24,405 bases of DNA from positions 1-24,405 of the forward strand of contig CAZLOJ010000016.1 of assembly GCA_964561165.1 (NCBI GenBank), written 5' to 3'. Positions 14,516 to 22,900 of the stretch are shown here, piece by piece; position 1 is the stretch's first letter, and each line of letters opens with the position of its first letter. The notes beneath the pieces are model-generated. The model searched no databases and was not told the origin of the DNA. It worked only from the letters and a program-made list of their open reading frames with translations. This DNA comes from IMCC26077 sp964561165 (GTDB lineage Bacteria; Actinomycetota; Actinomycetes; Nanopelagicales; Nanopelagicaceae). Both the position numbers and the translations under genes were made by a program.

Positions 14516-15442
14516 CTACTTCGCGCGCGGATGGGCCAGCAAGTAGGCCTCGCGGAGTCGGTCAATTGTTACCAGGGTATAGATCTGAGTGGTCGCCACA
14601 CTTGCATGGCCTAACAACTCCTGAACAGTTCGGATATCTGCGCCCCCATCCAAAAGGTGGGTCGCAAATGAATGGCGGAGCGAGTGCGGGCTGAGCTCTG
14701 AAGTGATGCCACCTTGTACCGCGCACCTTCGCACAATTTCCCACGCACTTTGGCGAGAAAGTGCGGTTCCTCGCAGATTGAGAAAGAGCTTACGTTCTTT
14801 ACTCTCGCTCTTTCCGTGCATTAGCGCAGGTCGAGCACGGACTAAATAGTTACTTATTGCTTCCGCGGCAAAGGATCCGACCGGCACGATTCGTTCTTTT
14901 CCACCTTTTCCAAGTAATCGAAGTGATTGCAGAGGCAGCTTGATGTCGTCAATTTCGAGCGAGACAATTTCACTTACTCGCGCTCCTGTCGCGTACAGCA
15001 TCTCAATCAACGCGCGATCCCGGAGCGATTGCGCAGTTTCACCAGAACCCGCTCCAGCAATAATTCCTTCAATTTCGGAGAGAGCCAACGCTTTGGGCAA
15101 CCTTCTGCCTGGAGATGGTGGGTGAATGTGAGCAGCGGGATCAATCGTTCGATTCTCTCGCGCTTGGAATTTATGAAAACCTCGAACAGCAATAATCGAC
15201 CTGGCAGCAGATGACGCAGAAAGTGGTGGGTGGGTTTCCGATCCCATTCGCATAAAAGTGAGGAAATCTTCGATATCACGTTCATTCGCGCTTATCGGCG
15301 ACTTGCTTGATTGGTGAAGGAACTCTACGTAGCGGTGCAAATCGCGCCGATAGGCAAGCAGAGTGTTACGGGACAGGCCACGTTCGACCGTTAAGTGATC
15401 GAGAAAGAGTTCGATATGCGCAAAATCAAGCGAGGAGTTCAT
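14516..15442 (-). CDS. xerD: Tyrosine recombinase XerD
   Basis: 308-residue site-specific recombinase that resolves chromosome dimers at dif with XerC and FtsK. The N-terminal SAM-like domain reads FLDHLTVERGLSRNTLLAYR. Catalytic residues are all visible: Arg in YATGARVSEIVSL, Lys in LLGKGGKERIVP, HxxR in SPHSLRHSFATHLL, His in ELLGHASVATTQIY, with the nucleophile Tyr at its end. I start at ATG 15442 (MNSSLDFAHIELF), which has GAGG 5 nt upstream and overlaps the ald stop by 17 bp. A longer in-frame start at 15505 adds an unconserved extension inside ald. Confidence 0.96.
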   Translation of the reverse strand: MNSSLDFAHIELFLDHLTVERGLSRNTLLAYRRDLHRYVEFLHQSSKSPISANERDIEDFLTFMRMGSETHPPLSASSAARSIIAVRGFHKFQARENRTIDPAAHIHPPSPGRRLPKALALSEIEGIIAGAGSGETAQSLRDRALIEMLYATGARVSEIVSLEIDDIKLPLQSLRLLGKGGKERIVPVGSFAAEAISNYLVRARPALMHGKSESKERKLFLNLRGTALSRQSAWEIVRRCAVQGGITSELSPHSLRHSFATHLLDGGADIRTVQELLGHASVATTQIYTLVTIDRLREAYLLAHPRAK

Positions 15443-16538
15443 GAACGCCTCGAACTGGCATTCCAAGCGCATGCCCAACTTCCGGCGAGTACAACACACC
15501 ATCATGTGTCGCTAAGCCGGATTGCAGTGATTGGCTATCTGTAAGAGCCTGTCGCCATCCTTTATCGGCAATCTGCAGAAGATAAGGCAGCGTCGCGTTT
15601 GTTAGCGCAAGCGTTGAAGTCCGCGGCACTGCTCCCGGCATATTCGCCACGCAATAAAAAAGAGATTTGTGAATGGGAAACGTGGGATCGGAATGAGTTG
15701 TTGGTCGAGAGTCTTCGAAACATCCACCCTGGTCGATGGCAATATCAACAAGAACACTTCCTGGTTTCATTCGTGCAACTAACGCATTGGAAATAAGCTT
15801 CGGCGCCTTATCGCCCTTTATCAATACTGCACCAATGACCAGATCGGCTTGCATAGCTAATTCTTCTATCGCACTGGCTGTTGAGTAGATCGTCTCGATT
15901 TGACCGTTGAAGAGTTCTTCCAATTGTTTAAGGCGGAGTAAATTGCGATCAACAATTTGCACGGCAGCCCCCATTCCGTGTGCGATTCGAGCGGCTTGCG
16001 TTCCTGCGACACCACCCCCCAAAATCAACACTCGACCTGGTCGAACCCCGGGAACTCCACCCAACAGCACTCCCCGGCCGCCTGAGGCTTTTTGCAGCGC
16101 GTGTGCTCCCACTTGAGGCGCTAACCGACCTGCCACTTCACTCATTGGAGCCAGCAGCGGCAACTGCCCATTTTCCATAACTGTTTCATAAGCGATGCTG
16201 GTAATTTCACTTTTCAGTAACGCATCAGTGCATGGTTTTGCTGCTGCCAAATGAAGGTAAGTGAAAAGCACCTGTCCTTTGCGCATCAATGAATACTCGC
16301 TCGACTGCGGTTCTTTTACTTTCACGATGGTTTCGCTTAATCGCCAAATCTCAGCAGCGCTATCGATGACCTCGGCCCCTGCTAGTCGGTACTCCTCATC
16401 TGTGAACCCCGCGCCTTCTCCCCCGCCAGCTTCTACAAGCACGCGATGGCCATGTTTAATTAATTCGGCGGCGCCATCTGGAGTAAGGGCAATACGAAAC
16501 TCTTGAGCTTTTATCTCTCTTGGTGCACCAACAATCAT
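15426..16538 (-). CDS. ald: Alanine dehydrogenase
   Basis: 370-residue NAD-dependent enzyme that interconverts L-alanine with pyruvate and ammonium. The N-terminus MIVGAPREIKAQEFRIALTP is typical. VKVKEPQSSEYSLMRKGQVL and FTYLHLAA include the substrate-binding Lys and catalytic His region. The Rossmann motif is VLILGGGVAGTQAARIAHGM, and the C-terminal region carries GVLYSPEVGHALGMPV. AAGGA lies about 9 nt before ATG 16538. Streptomyces also keeps ald beside xerD and parA, so the placement is ancestral. It shares translation coupling with xerD through a 17-bp overlap. No Lrp/AsnC-type regulator gene is adjacent. Confidence 0.96.
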   Translation of the reverse strand: MIVGAPREIKAQEFRIALTPDGAAELIKHGHRVLVEAGGGEGAGFTDEEYRLAGAEVIDSAAEIWRLSETIVKVKEPQSSEYSLMRKGQVLFTYLHLAAAKPCTDALLKSEITSIAYETVMENGQLPLLAPMSEVAGRLAPQVGAHALQKASGGRGVLLGGVPGVRPGRVLILGGGVAGTQAARIAHGMGAAVQIVDRNLLRLKQLEELFNGQIETIYSTASAIEELAMQADLVIGAVLIKGDKAPKLISNALVARMKPGSVLVDIAIDQGGCFEDSRPTTHSDPTFPIHKSLFYCVANMPGAVPRTSTLALTNATLPYLLQIADKGWRQALTDSQSLQSGLATHDGVLYSPEVGHALGMPVRGVHELLA

Positions 16539-16565
16539 CAGGCAAATCCTTCTTCTCGCTAAAAC

Positions 16566-18218
16566 TTATGCTGCATGAACGCCAGCGCGGATGGCGATCG
16601 CAGCGGCGATGAGCCCCGCGAATAGTGGATGCGGCCTAGTTGGTCGACTTTTGAATTCAGGATGCGCTTGTGTTCCCACATAGAACGGATGGACAGACTT
16701 TGGTAACTCAACAAATTCCACGAGATGATTATCCGGCGATAAACCAGAGAAAACCAGGCCAGCCTTCTCTAATTCCTCTCGATATTCATTATTTACCTCA
16801 TAGCGATGGCGATGGCGCTCTTCAATGACATCATTTTGATAGAGAGCAGCAACGATTGAGCCTGACTTTAAATGCGCTGGATAGAGGCCAAGGCGCATCG
16901 TGCCACCCATATCCCGTTCACCGCGAATGACATCCTCTTGCGAAGCCATAGTAGCAATCACAGGGAATTGCGCTCCTTCATCGAACTCTGCCGAATTCGC
17001 ACCAACCATTCCCGCAAGATTACGTGCACCTTCGATGACCATGCACTGCAAGCCTAGACAGAGACCAAGGGTAGGAATTTTCTTCTCTCGTGCGTAAGTG
17101 AGAGCACCAATCTTTCCCTCTAATCCACGCACGCCAAAACCACCAGGAACACAAATCGCGTCCACGCCTGATAATTCACGTGCAGCGCCATCAGCAGTTG
17201 CGCATGTATCGCTTGCAACCCATTTGATATTCACCTTCGCCGAGTGCGCAAAACCTCCTGCGCGAAGCGCTTCTGTCACCGACAAATAAGCATCTGGCAA
17301 ATCTACATACTTGCCCACAAGCGCCACGGTCAGTTCGTGCTGTGGGTGGTGCACCCGGGAGAGGAGTTGGTCCCAATCACTCCAGTCAACATCTCGAAAT
17401 GGCATTCCCAGGCGTCGAACTACGTAAGCATCGAGCCCTTCCCGATGTAACACCTTAGGGATGTCATAGATAGACGGAGCATCAGATGCTGCAACGCACG
17501 CTTCTGTATCGACATCACACATCAAAGAAATTTTCTTCTTTACCGCTTCTGGGATCTCTCGATCAGATCGAAGCACAATCGCATCTGGTTGTATGCCAAT
17601 ACTTCGCAGCGCCGCAACGCTATGTTGCGTCGGCTTGGTTTTCAATTCTCCAGATGGTCCGATGTAGGGAACGAGTGAGACATGAAGAAAGAAGACATGT
17701 TCTCGCCCGAGATCTTGACGGACCTGCCGAGCGGCCTCGAGGAACGGCAGCGATTCGATGTCGCCGACGGTGCCACCAATTTCAGTGATAATGACATCGA
17801 TACCTGGTGCCGATCCCGCTCGCATTCGCTCTTTAATTTCATTAGTGATGTGTGGGATCACCTGGACGGTGTCCCCCAAGTACTCACCCCTGCGCTCTCT
17901 AGAGATCACACGAGAGTAGATCTGGCCGGTCGTCACATTGGCTGAGCCGGCAAGATTGACGTCAAGAAAACGTTCGTAATGTCCAATATCAAGATCGGTC
18001 TCAGCTCCATCATCAGTAACGAAAACTTCGCCATGCTGGAAGGGATTCATCGTTCCTGGGTCAACGTTGAGATACGGATCGAGTTTTTGCATCGTGACAT
18101 GTAAGCCACGCGCCCTCAATAATCTTCCTAACGAAGATGCTGTGAGGCCTTTGCCAAGCGATGAGGCGACGCCGCCAGTGACGAAAATATGCTTAGTGAT
18201 ATGAACTGAAGCCATCAT
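16566..18218 (-). CDS. pyrG: CTP synthase
   Basis: 550-residue glutamine-dependent enzyme that aminates UTP to CTP. The synthetase domain opens with TKHIFVTGGVASSLGKGLTA, followed by KLDPYLNVDPGTMNPFQHGE and EIGGTVGDIESLPFLEAARQ. The C-terminal class I glutaminase domain has VPGGFGVRG, the nucleophile in PTLGLCLGLQ and the His/Glu pair near GTQAHPEFKSRP. ATG 18218 (followed at once by a second ATG at 18215) has no ribosome-binding site, but a TAGACT lies 8 nt upstream, so the mRNA is probably leaderless. That leaves no room for the CTP-sensing attenuator leader known in Bacillus. Longer TTG/GTG starts are unlikely given the family N-terminus. Confidence 0.97.
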   Translation of the reverse strand: MMASVHITKHIFVTGGVASSLGKGLTASSLGRLLRARGLHVTMQKLDPYLNVDPGTMNPFQHGEVFVTDDGAETDLDIGHYERFLDVNLAGSANVTTGQIYSRVISRERRGEYLGDTVQVIPHITNEIKERMRAGSAPGIDVIITEIGGTVGDIESLPFLEAARQVRQDLGREHVFFLHVSLVPYIGPSGELKTKPTQHSVAALRSIGIQPDAIVLRSDREIPEAVKKKISLMCDVDTEACVAASDAPSIYDIPKVLHREGLDAYVVRRLGMPFRDVDWSDWDQLLSRVHHPQHELTVALVGKYVDLPDAYLSVTEALRAGGFAHSAKVNIKWVASDTCATADGAARELSGVDAICVPGGFGVRGLEGKIGALTYAREKKIPTLGLCLGLQCMVIEGARNLAGMVGANSAEFDEGAQFPVIATMASQEDVIRGERDMGGTMRLGLYPAHLKSGSIVAALYQNDVIEERHRHRYEVNNEYREELEKAGLVFSGLSPDNHLVEFVELPKSVHPFYVGTQAHPEFKSRPTRPHPLFAGLIAAAIAIRAGVHAA

Positions 18219-18226
18219 GGAGCACC

Positions 18227-18232
18227 AGTCTA
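18227..18232 (-). promoter_or_regulatory. -10 box of a predicted leaderless pyrG promoter
   Basis: TAGACT ends 8 nt before the pyrG ATG. The -35 region would fall at the end of recN and shows no good match. Confidence 0.4.
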
Positions 18233-18258
18233 TCTCCACCAAAAGGGCTTCCGGTACC

Positions 18259-20088
18259 TCAGGCGCGCTTGCTACCGCCTGAATTATTTGTTGATTTAGC
18301 GGGAGATTTAGCCGGGCGCTGCCTGCCGCGTTCTAACGCAACAAAATCCAGTAGCTCCTGCGCGTGTTCTTGGGCGAGCGTTGATTCCTCCCGGCCAGCC
18401 ATCATCCGAGCTAATTCATGTGCCCGCGCGGCGCCTTCCAGATGGACTAGATCGCTGCTTGTTACCGTCTCTGACGAGTTCTTGCGAATCATGAAATGCG
18501 TGTCAGCCCACGCGGCAACTTGCGGCAAATGTGTAACAACGAGCACTTGGGCATGTTGCGCAAGTAACGCTAAACGTCGTCCTACCTCTACTGCCGCCTT
18601 GCCACCAACTCCAACATCAACCTCGTCAAAGATATAGGTAGGGATTTCTGATTTACCAGCGAGAACCACTTCGATGGCAAGCATGATGCGCGATAGCTCC
18701 CCACCGCTTGCACCTTTATTGATCGGAAGGGGCGTCGCCCCCGCATGTGCAATCAGTAGGAAGCTCACCTCATCGCTGCCGAACGTAGAGCAGAGCAGGG
18801 CACGTGCGCCATCAGCACTAGCGCTCTGTGGAGAGTTAGTAAGTGCCACCCCTTCAGAAATTTGGGCAATTGACACCACAATTGCTGCGCCAGGCATGGC
18901 CAAATGGGTGAGCTCGTCAGAAATCGCCGCTTCTAGCTTTTTTGCGACCATCCTTCGTGCTGCAGTTAGCGCTCCACTGGCAACCATCACTTGCCCCGAA
19001 AGGCGTTCGCGCTCTTCCCGCAGCTGAGCTAAGCCTTGATCGCCACTAGATAGCTGCATGAAAAGAGTTTTATCTTGCTTAGCAGCATCGATAAGCGCGC
19101 TCTCCGGATCGTCTAGTTTCCCATCACCAAAACGCTTAATTAAGTTCTGCACCAACGCGCGACGCTCATGCATAGATTCGAGGGCGCCAGGTTCCACATC
19201 GAGTTCCTCTAGCTCTTTGCGCAGTTGCGTTGCCAATTCGTTTACTAAAATGGAGATCTCACGCGCTAGCGCGGTGGTTGAATGGCTAGCAACCTCGCTT
19301 CGCGAAAGCGATTCGAGTGCGCGTTTGACTACACCAAGTTGCGTGCTCACACTTGATTCGCTTTCAACAAGTGCCGCCAAGGAGTTACTCAACGCGGTGC
19401 GAGTAGCATCAACATTCTCCAAACTCAGAATCTTCTCTCGAAGATGTGCACTCTCCCTAGCTGTTGGTTGAACACGATCAAACTCTTCAAGAAAAATATT
19501 TATCCGCTCTAATTCGCGCTCGCGCGTGCTCTGTAATTCTTCTAACTCTTTGATTGAATCTGAGATTTCGCGATAGCGAGCAAATGCCTCTTGGTATTGT
19601 CGAAGTGGCATAGCTATCTCTTCTTTGCCGCCAAATTGATCAAGAATCTCACGTGCGCGCTGCGGTTTTAGAAGTGTGAAATGGGCGCTCTGGCCATGGA
19701 TTGAGAGCAATTCACTACCAATCTCAGAGAGCGCTGAAACTGTCGTTGAAATACCGCCGATTGATGCGCGGCTTTTCCCATCGCCTGTAACAGTACGGGT
19801 CAGTAGCACTTCGCTACTTTCCACTTCGCCGCCGCGTTCATTCACCTCACGCGCAACCTCATCAGAGATGGCAAAGCGTCCTACCACGTTGGCTCGCTCG
19901 CTTCCCGCGCGCACAACAGTCGAATCAGCGCGCGAACCCATTAAGAGCGAGAGCGCAGAGAGGACCATCGTTTTGCCAGCGCCAGTCTCTCCCGTAATAA
20001 CGGTCAGACCTGGGCCGGGGGCGAAATGCGCTTTCTCGATCACTCCAAGTGCGGAGATGTCGACCTCGATAAGAGCGCGTTTGCTCAC
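18259..20088 (-). CDS. recN: DNA repair protein RecN
   Basis: 609-residue SMC-like ATPase that acts in double-strand break repair. The N-terminal Walker A is VITGETGAGKTMVLSALSLL. A long coiled-coil region (about 150-350, rich in Glu, Arg and Leu) separates it from the C-terminal signature GASGGELSRIMLAIEVVLAG and Walker B PTYIFDEVDVGVGG, followed by VLVVTHLPQVAAWAD. The tail is basic (RGRQRPAKSPAKS). I take GTG 20088 (SKRALIEVDISALG), which overlaps the nadK stop as GTGA, like other junctions here. An in-frame GTG at 20100 is possible. The order tlyA-nadK-recN is conserved in Actinobacteria. Confidence 0.96.
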   Translation of the reverse strand: MSKRALIEVDISALGVIEKAHFAPGPGLTVITGETGAGKTMVLSALSLLMGSRADSTVVRAGSERANVVGRFAISDEVAREVNERGGEVESSEVLLTRTVTGDGKSRASIGGISTTVSALSEIGSELLSIHGQSAHFTLLKPQRAREILDQFGGKEEIAMPLRQYQEAFARYREISDSIKELEELQSTRERELERINIFLEEFDRVQPTARESAHLREKILSLENVDATRTALSNSLAALVESESSVSTQLGVVKRALESLSRSEVASHSTTALAREISILVNELATQLRKELEELDVEPGALESMHERRALVQNLIKRFGDGKLDDPESALIDAAKQDKTLFMQLSSGDQGLAQLREERERLSGQVMVASGALTAARRMVAKKLEAAISDELTHLAMPGAAIVVSIAQISEGVALTNSPQSASADGARALLCSTFGSDEVSFLLIAHAGATPLPINKGASGGELSRIMLAIEVVLAGKSEIPTYIFDEVDVGVGGKAAVEVGRRLALLAQHAQVLVVTHLPQVAAWADTHFMIRKNSSETVTSSDLVHLEGAARAHELARMMAGREESTLAQEHAQELLDFVALERGRQRPAKSPAKSTNNSGGSKRA

Positions 20089-20972
20089 TCGCCTCGCCAC
20101 CCAGAGACAGGCAATTGGAATTTAGCAACAAGACGATCGGTAAAGGGTGCGTTCGTCATCCGTGCGAGAGTAAAGATGTGATGATCCCGGGTGATTCGAA
20201 TGAGATCACCTTCAATTAGTGGTCGATTTCGAAAACCATCGCAACTAAGCGTTGCATTTTCCGAACGGACCGAGATGGCGATCTCGCTTCGAGGAGAGAG
20301 AACCATAGGTCGAGCGAACAGTGCGTGCGCAGCCAAGGGAAGTAGAACTAGCGCATCCACATCAGGCCAGACAACTGGACCACCTGCAGAGAATGCATAT
20401 GCAGTTGAACCGGTGGGCGTAGCACAGAGCACGCCATCGCAATTCCATAGTGAGAGCGGTCGTTGATCAACGGATACGAAAAGTTCAACCATTTGAGATG
20501 ACTCTTTTTCAATGACAATCTCGTTCAGCGCCCACCCGGAATCGACAATTTCTCCGTGGCGCTCTACTTCGAAGGAGATGCTCATTCGCTCTTCATGAAC
20601 GAATTGTCGATTGATTACCGCTTGAATGATTTGCGCATTTGAAGGTCGTTCAACTTCGGCAAGAAATCCCATATGACCAACGTTTATTCCGAGGATTGGA
20701 ATAGAAATTCCGTACGAAATCTCCGCGCTGCGCAGCATCGTTCCATCGCCACCAAGAACAATAATGAGTTCAAACTCATTGATGGGTCGACCCCCATAAC
20801 GAGTAATTTCTGGAACGCCAGCGCCGTCGCTGCTTAAATGATGTTCAACTGCTATCCCTGCGGCTGCTAGTCCGCGTGCAATTTCAAGTGCAGCGGTAAG
20901 CGCGCTCTCTCGCTTCGGATGCAGGAGTAAGAGCACTCTTCGTTGTACAGCCTGGGTGGATGTATCGCTCAT
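20085..20972 (-). CDS. nadK: NAD kinase
   Basis: 295-residue kinase that makes NADP from NAD. The diagnostic GGDG motif is LIIVLGGDGTMLRSAE. NVGHMGFLAE, WALNEIVIEKESSQM and TPTGSTAYAFSAGGPVVWPD complete the NAD-binding site. The ATG start overlaps the tlyA stop by 4 bp and the stop overlaps recN by 4 bp, so the three genes form one translationally coupled set. Confidence 0.97.
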   Translation of the reverse strand: MSDTSTQAVQRRVLLLLHPKRESALTAALEIARGLAAAGIAVEHHLSSDGAGVPEITRYGGRPINEFELIIVLGGDGTMLRSAEISYGISIPILGINVGHMGFLAEVERPSNAQIIQAVINRQFVHEERMSISFEVERHGEIVDSGWALNEIVIEKESSQMVELFVSVDQRPLSLWNCDGVLCATPTGSTAYAFSAGGPVVWPDVDALVLLPLAAHALFARPMVLSPRSEIAISVRSENATLSCDGFRNRPLIEGDLIRITRDHHIFTLARMTNAPFTDRLVAKFQLPVSGWRGE

Positions 20973-21760
20973 TGAGGCCCCTTCGCTATCGCAACTTCGG
21001 CTTGTTCTCGAGTTAACTCTCCACTGCCGCGGCGCAACCAGAGGAAATATTCGACATTTCCTGACGGGCCAGGCAACGGACTAGCCGTCACGCCAGCCAC
21101 GCCAAGACCGACCTCCCATGCAGAGCGGGCAACCTCTTCGATCGCACCGAGACGAAGGGCTGGATCGCGCACCACACCACCAGCACCGAGCCTCTCGCGT
21201 CCAACCTCAAATTGAGGTTTCACCATGACCACGAAATCAGCGTCAGCAGTAGTGACACTCACGAGAGCAGGAAGTACCAGCGTTAGCGAGATGAATGAAA
21301 GATCGGCGACAACTACCTCTGCTGGCTCTCCAATATTTTCCAACGTCAGGTGTCGAACATTGGTCCGATCAAGCACGACTACACGTGAATCTTGTCGCAG
21401 CTCCCAGGCAAGTTGTCCATACCCAACGTCGACAGCGACAACTTCGCGTACTCCATTACGTAAAAGCACATCCGTGAAGCCTCCGGTTGATGCTCCAGCA
21501 TCGAGAGCGCGTTTACCGGATAGGACTATCCCTGCAAAATCTGCAAGCGCGCCAGCCAATTTGTGGCCCCCGCGCGAAACAAAATCCTCGCGATTGTCGG
21601 CAATTACTATGGAAGTCTCTCCATCCACCTGTGAAGCCGGTTTGGTTGCTGGAATACCACCCACCAGAACAACTCGAGCTTCGATGAGGTCAGTGGCAGC
21701 TTCGCGCGAGCGCGCTAAACCTCGCCGAACCAATTCAGCATCGAGGCGTGATCGACCCAT
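20969..21760 (-). CDS. tlyA: TlyA-family rRNA 2'-O-methyltransferase
   Basis: 263-residue methyltransferase. In mycobacteria TlyA methylates 16S and 23S rRNA cytidines, and its loss gives capreomycin resistance. The N-terminal S4 domain is RLDAELVRRGLARSREAATD (residues 4-23). The FtsJ-like Rossmann domain begins near DFVSRGGHKLAGAL with the SAM motif ALDAGASTGGFTDVLL and VVAVDVGYGQLAWEL. VVADLSFISLTLVLP and FVVMVKPQFEVGRE follow. The start lies 3 nt after the stop of a 52-residue gene, so it is part of the same operon. The full-length S4 domain fits the type II (dual-target) form, by family knowledge. Confidence 0.95.
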   Translation of the reverse strand: MGRSRLDAELVRRGLARSREAATDLIEARVVLVGGIPATKPASQVDGETSIVIADNREDFVSRGGHKLAGALADFAGIVLSGKRALDAGASTGGFTDVLLRNGVREVVAVDVGYGQLAWELRQDSRVVVLDRTNVRHLTLENIGEPAEVVVADLSFISLTLVLPALVSVTTADADFVVMVKPQFEVGRERLGAGGVVRDPALRLGAIEEVARSAWEVGLGVAGVTASPLPGPSGNVEYFLWLRRGSGELTREQAEVAIAKGPQ

Positions 21761-21763
21761 CTT

Positions 21764-21922
21764 TTACAAGCCTTCAATCTCCGAGAGTGCGCGTTGTAAA
21801 TCACCATGAATTTCTTCATACGCGGCCACATGTTCGCTAACAGGCAAATGCGATATGGCACTGATCTTCTCAATCACGTGAGTGAGCCCACCTGAAGCCT
21901 CAGCTGGAATAGCGCTCATCAT
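21764..21922 (-). CDS. Conserved small protein upstream of tlyA (52 residues)
   Basis: A short gene between the phasin-like gene and tlyA. It reads MMSAIPAEASGGLTHVIEKI and ends VAAYEEIHGDLQRALSEIEGL, mostly helical and acidic. ATG 21922 overlaps the previous stop as ATGA (an adjacent ATG at 21919 is also in frame), and tlyA begins 3 nt after its stop. Mycobacterium tuberculosis has a 58-residue hypothetical protein, Rv1693, in the same place, so it is probably a real conserved gene. Function unknown; the helical pattern could mediate protein-protein contact. Confidence 0.8.
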   Translation of the reverse strand: MMSAIPAEASGGLTHVIEKISAISHLPVSEHVAAYEEIHGDLQRALSEIEGL

Positions 21923-22347
21923 TTACCCCCACCAGATCTATTCGATTTCTTTGCTGCAGCTGATTTCTTGGAGGCCTTTCGAACGGGCTTATTTGCACCT
22001 GCACTCCGAGAACTTTTTTTCTCTGATGGTGCGCTCGCTTTTCGGCTCTTGCTCGCCTTGCTGCTTTTGCGAGTTTTACTCTGCGCGCGTGGGGCGCTCT
22101 TTAATCCAAGCTCTGCACGCAATGCCGCAATCTCTGCACGCAACGTCTCTATTTCACTCTCTTTTGCCAGCCCAAGCTTCTTTACTGCGCGCTCGGTTTC
22201 ACGTTCAATTCGATCCTTGAGGAGATCGCCACTTTCTTTAACCCACGAATTAAGGGCTGCTGCTGCCTTCTCAGGGTTGAAATCATTCCCGAGCGCTTTT
22301 TGAGCGTAAGCCCGAAGCGCTCCAACAAGATCCGTTCCGCCGGCCAT
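21919..22347 (-). CDS. Phasin-like coiled-coil protein with a Lys/Ser/Ala-rich tail
   Basis: 142 residues in two parts. The first half (1-85) is helical and includes RIERETERAVKKLGLAKESE followed by IETLRAEIAALRAELG, a heptad pattern like the end of phasin or UbiK-type proteins. The second half is a highly basic, low-complexity tail with repeated KSSKASKSRKAS and KKSAAAKKS, like PhaF or histone-H1-like tails, and may bind nucleic acid or phosphates. I start at ATG 22347, which has GGAG 5 nt upstream; an ATG at 22368 lacks one. It overlaps the 52-residue gene by 4 bp. Function uncertain; the polyhydroxyalkanoate link is not supported by neighbours. Confidence 0.8.
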   Translation of the reverse strand: MAGGTDLVGALRAYAQKALGNDFNPEKAAAALNSWVKESGDLLKDRIERETERAVKKLGLAKESEIETLRAEIAALRAELGLKSAPRAQSKTRKSSKASKSRKASAPSEKKSSRSAGANKPVRKASKKSAAAKKSNRSGGGK

Positions 22348-22390
22348 GAGTACTCCATTCTCAACCATGCGTGATGGCTACCCGCTAACG

Positions 22391-22762
22391 TTACCGCGTC
22401 TTAGAAGTTGAGGGCGGGCGATTTGAGATGGATTTCAGCGAGTGAAGTTGAATATAGCTCCGCGAGGAGATATTTGCCCCTGTGCGCCAAAATCTCTTTC
22501 GAACCGCGCCCTGGAGGCAAACCCATTGACCAACCTTAAGCGAGCGAAAAAGGCGAGAAAATTCCCCTTTTTCGCATTCAACATCAAGTGATTCTCGAGC
22601 CCCTGGAATTGGCACTTCAATTCGCCTGGAGAGAATCCCATTTCGCGAAAGCGGTGCAGATGCAACCAGCCCCACCACCTCCACGTGATTTTTAGCAATT
22701 GGGTCTGCCTGCTTTCGTTGAGCCTTTCGCTCTAGGTGTAATTCCTTCTTTCTCGCTCTCAT
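22391..22762 (-). CDS. SSB-like OB-fold protein
   Basis: 123 residues. After a basic start (RARKKELHLERKAQRKQ) come NHVEVVGLVASAPLSR, then VPIPGARESLDVECEKGEF and VGQWVCLQGAVRKRFWRTG. The spacing of strands and the GxVRKRFWRTG segment resemble an actinobacterial single-stranded-DNA-binding-like family found near tlyA; it lacks the acidic C-terminal tip of canonical SSB. ATG 22762 forms a TGATG with the stop of the upstream mini-ORF and has GGGACG upstream. An in-frame ATG at 22774 is the alternative. The OB-fold call is by pattern, so moderate confidence. Confidence 0.72.
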   Translation of the reverse strand: MRARKKELHLERKAQRKQADPIAKNHVEVVGLVASAPLSRNGILSRRIEVPIPGARESLDVECEKGEFSRLFRSLKVGQWVCLQGAVRKRFWRTGANISSRSYIQLHSLKSISNRPPSTSKTR

Positions 22763-22842
22763 CAATCGTCCCATCTCTTAGAAAGTGGATCGCCAATACC
22801 CTCGACGAAAATTTCATTTCTTTGAAGCTTTTGCGATCGCAT
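22762..22842 (-). CDS. Candidate 26-residue mini-ORF coupled to the SSB-like gene
   Basis: ATG 22842 is preceded by GGAAGAG at 6 nt. The frame encodes MRSQKLQRNEIFVEGI followed by GDPLSKRWDD and stops at a TGA that overlaps the SSB-like start as TGATG. An in-frame ATG at 22857 would give 31 residues. It fills the otherwise empty gap between the TPR gene and the SSB-like gene. The peptide is not low-complexity and shows no match that I recognise. It may be a small protein or a leader that couples translation. Confidence 0.45.
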   Translation of the reverse strand: MRSQKLQRNEIFVEGIGDPLSKRWDD

Positions 22843-22900
22843 GTGAGTCTCTTCCATGCCACTGACGCTAAGTGAGTGAAAACTGTGGATTGAGGGTGAA

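Noticed and set aside
14501..14519. GC-rich hairpin (GCCCC-N5-GGGGC) at the xerD stop as a terminator
   Set aside because: No T-run follows on the minus strand, and the stem is only 5 bp.
21225..21809. Plus-strand open frame of 194 codons
   Set aside because: Antisense to tlyA; low-complexity Ser/Thr/Arg content and no motif.
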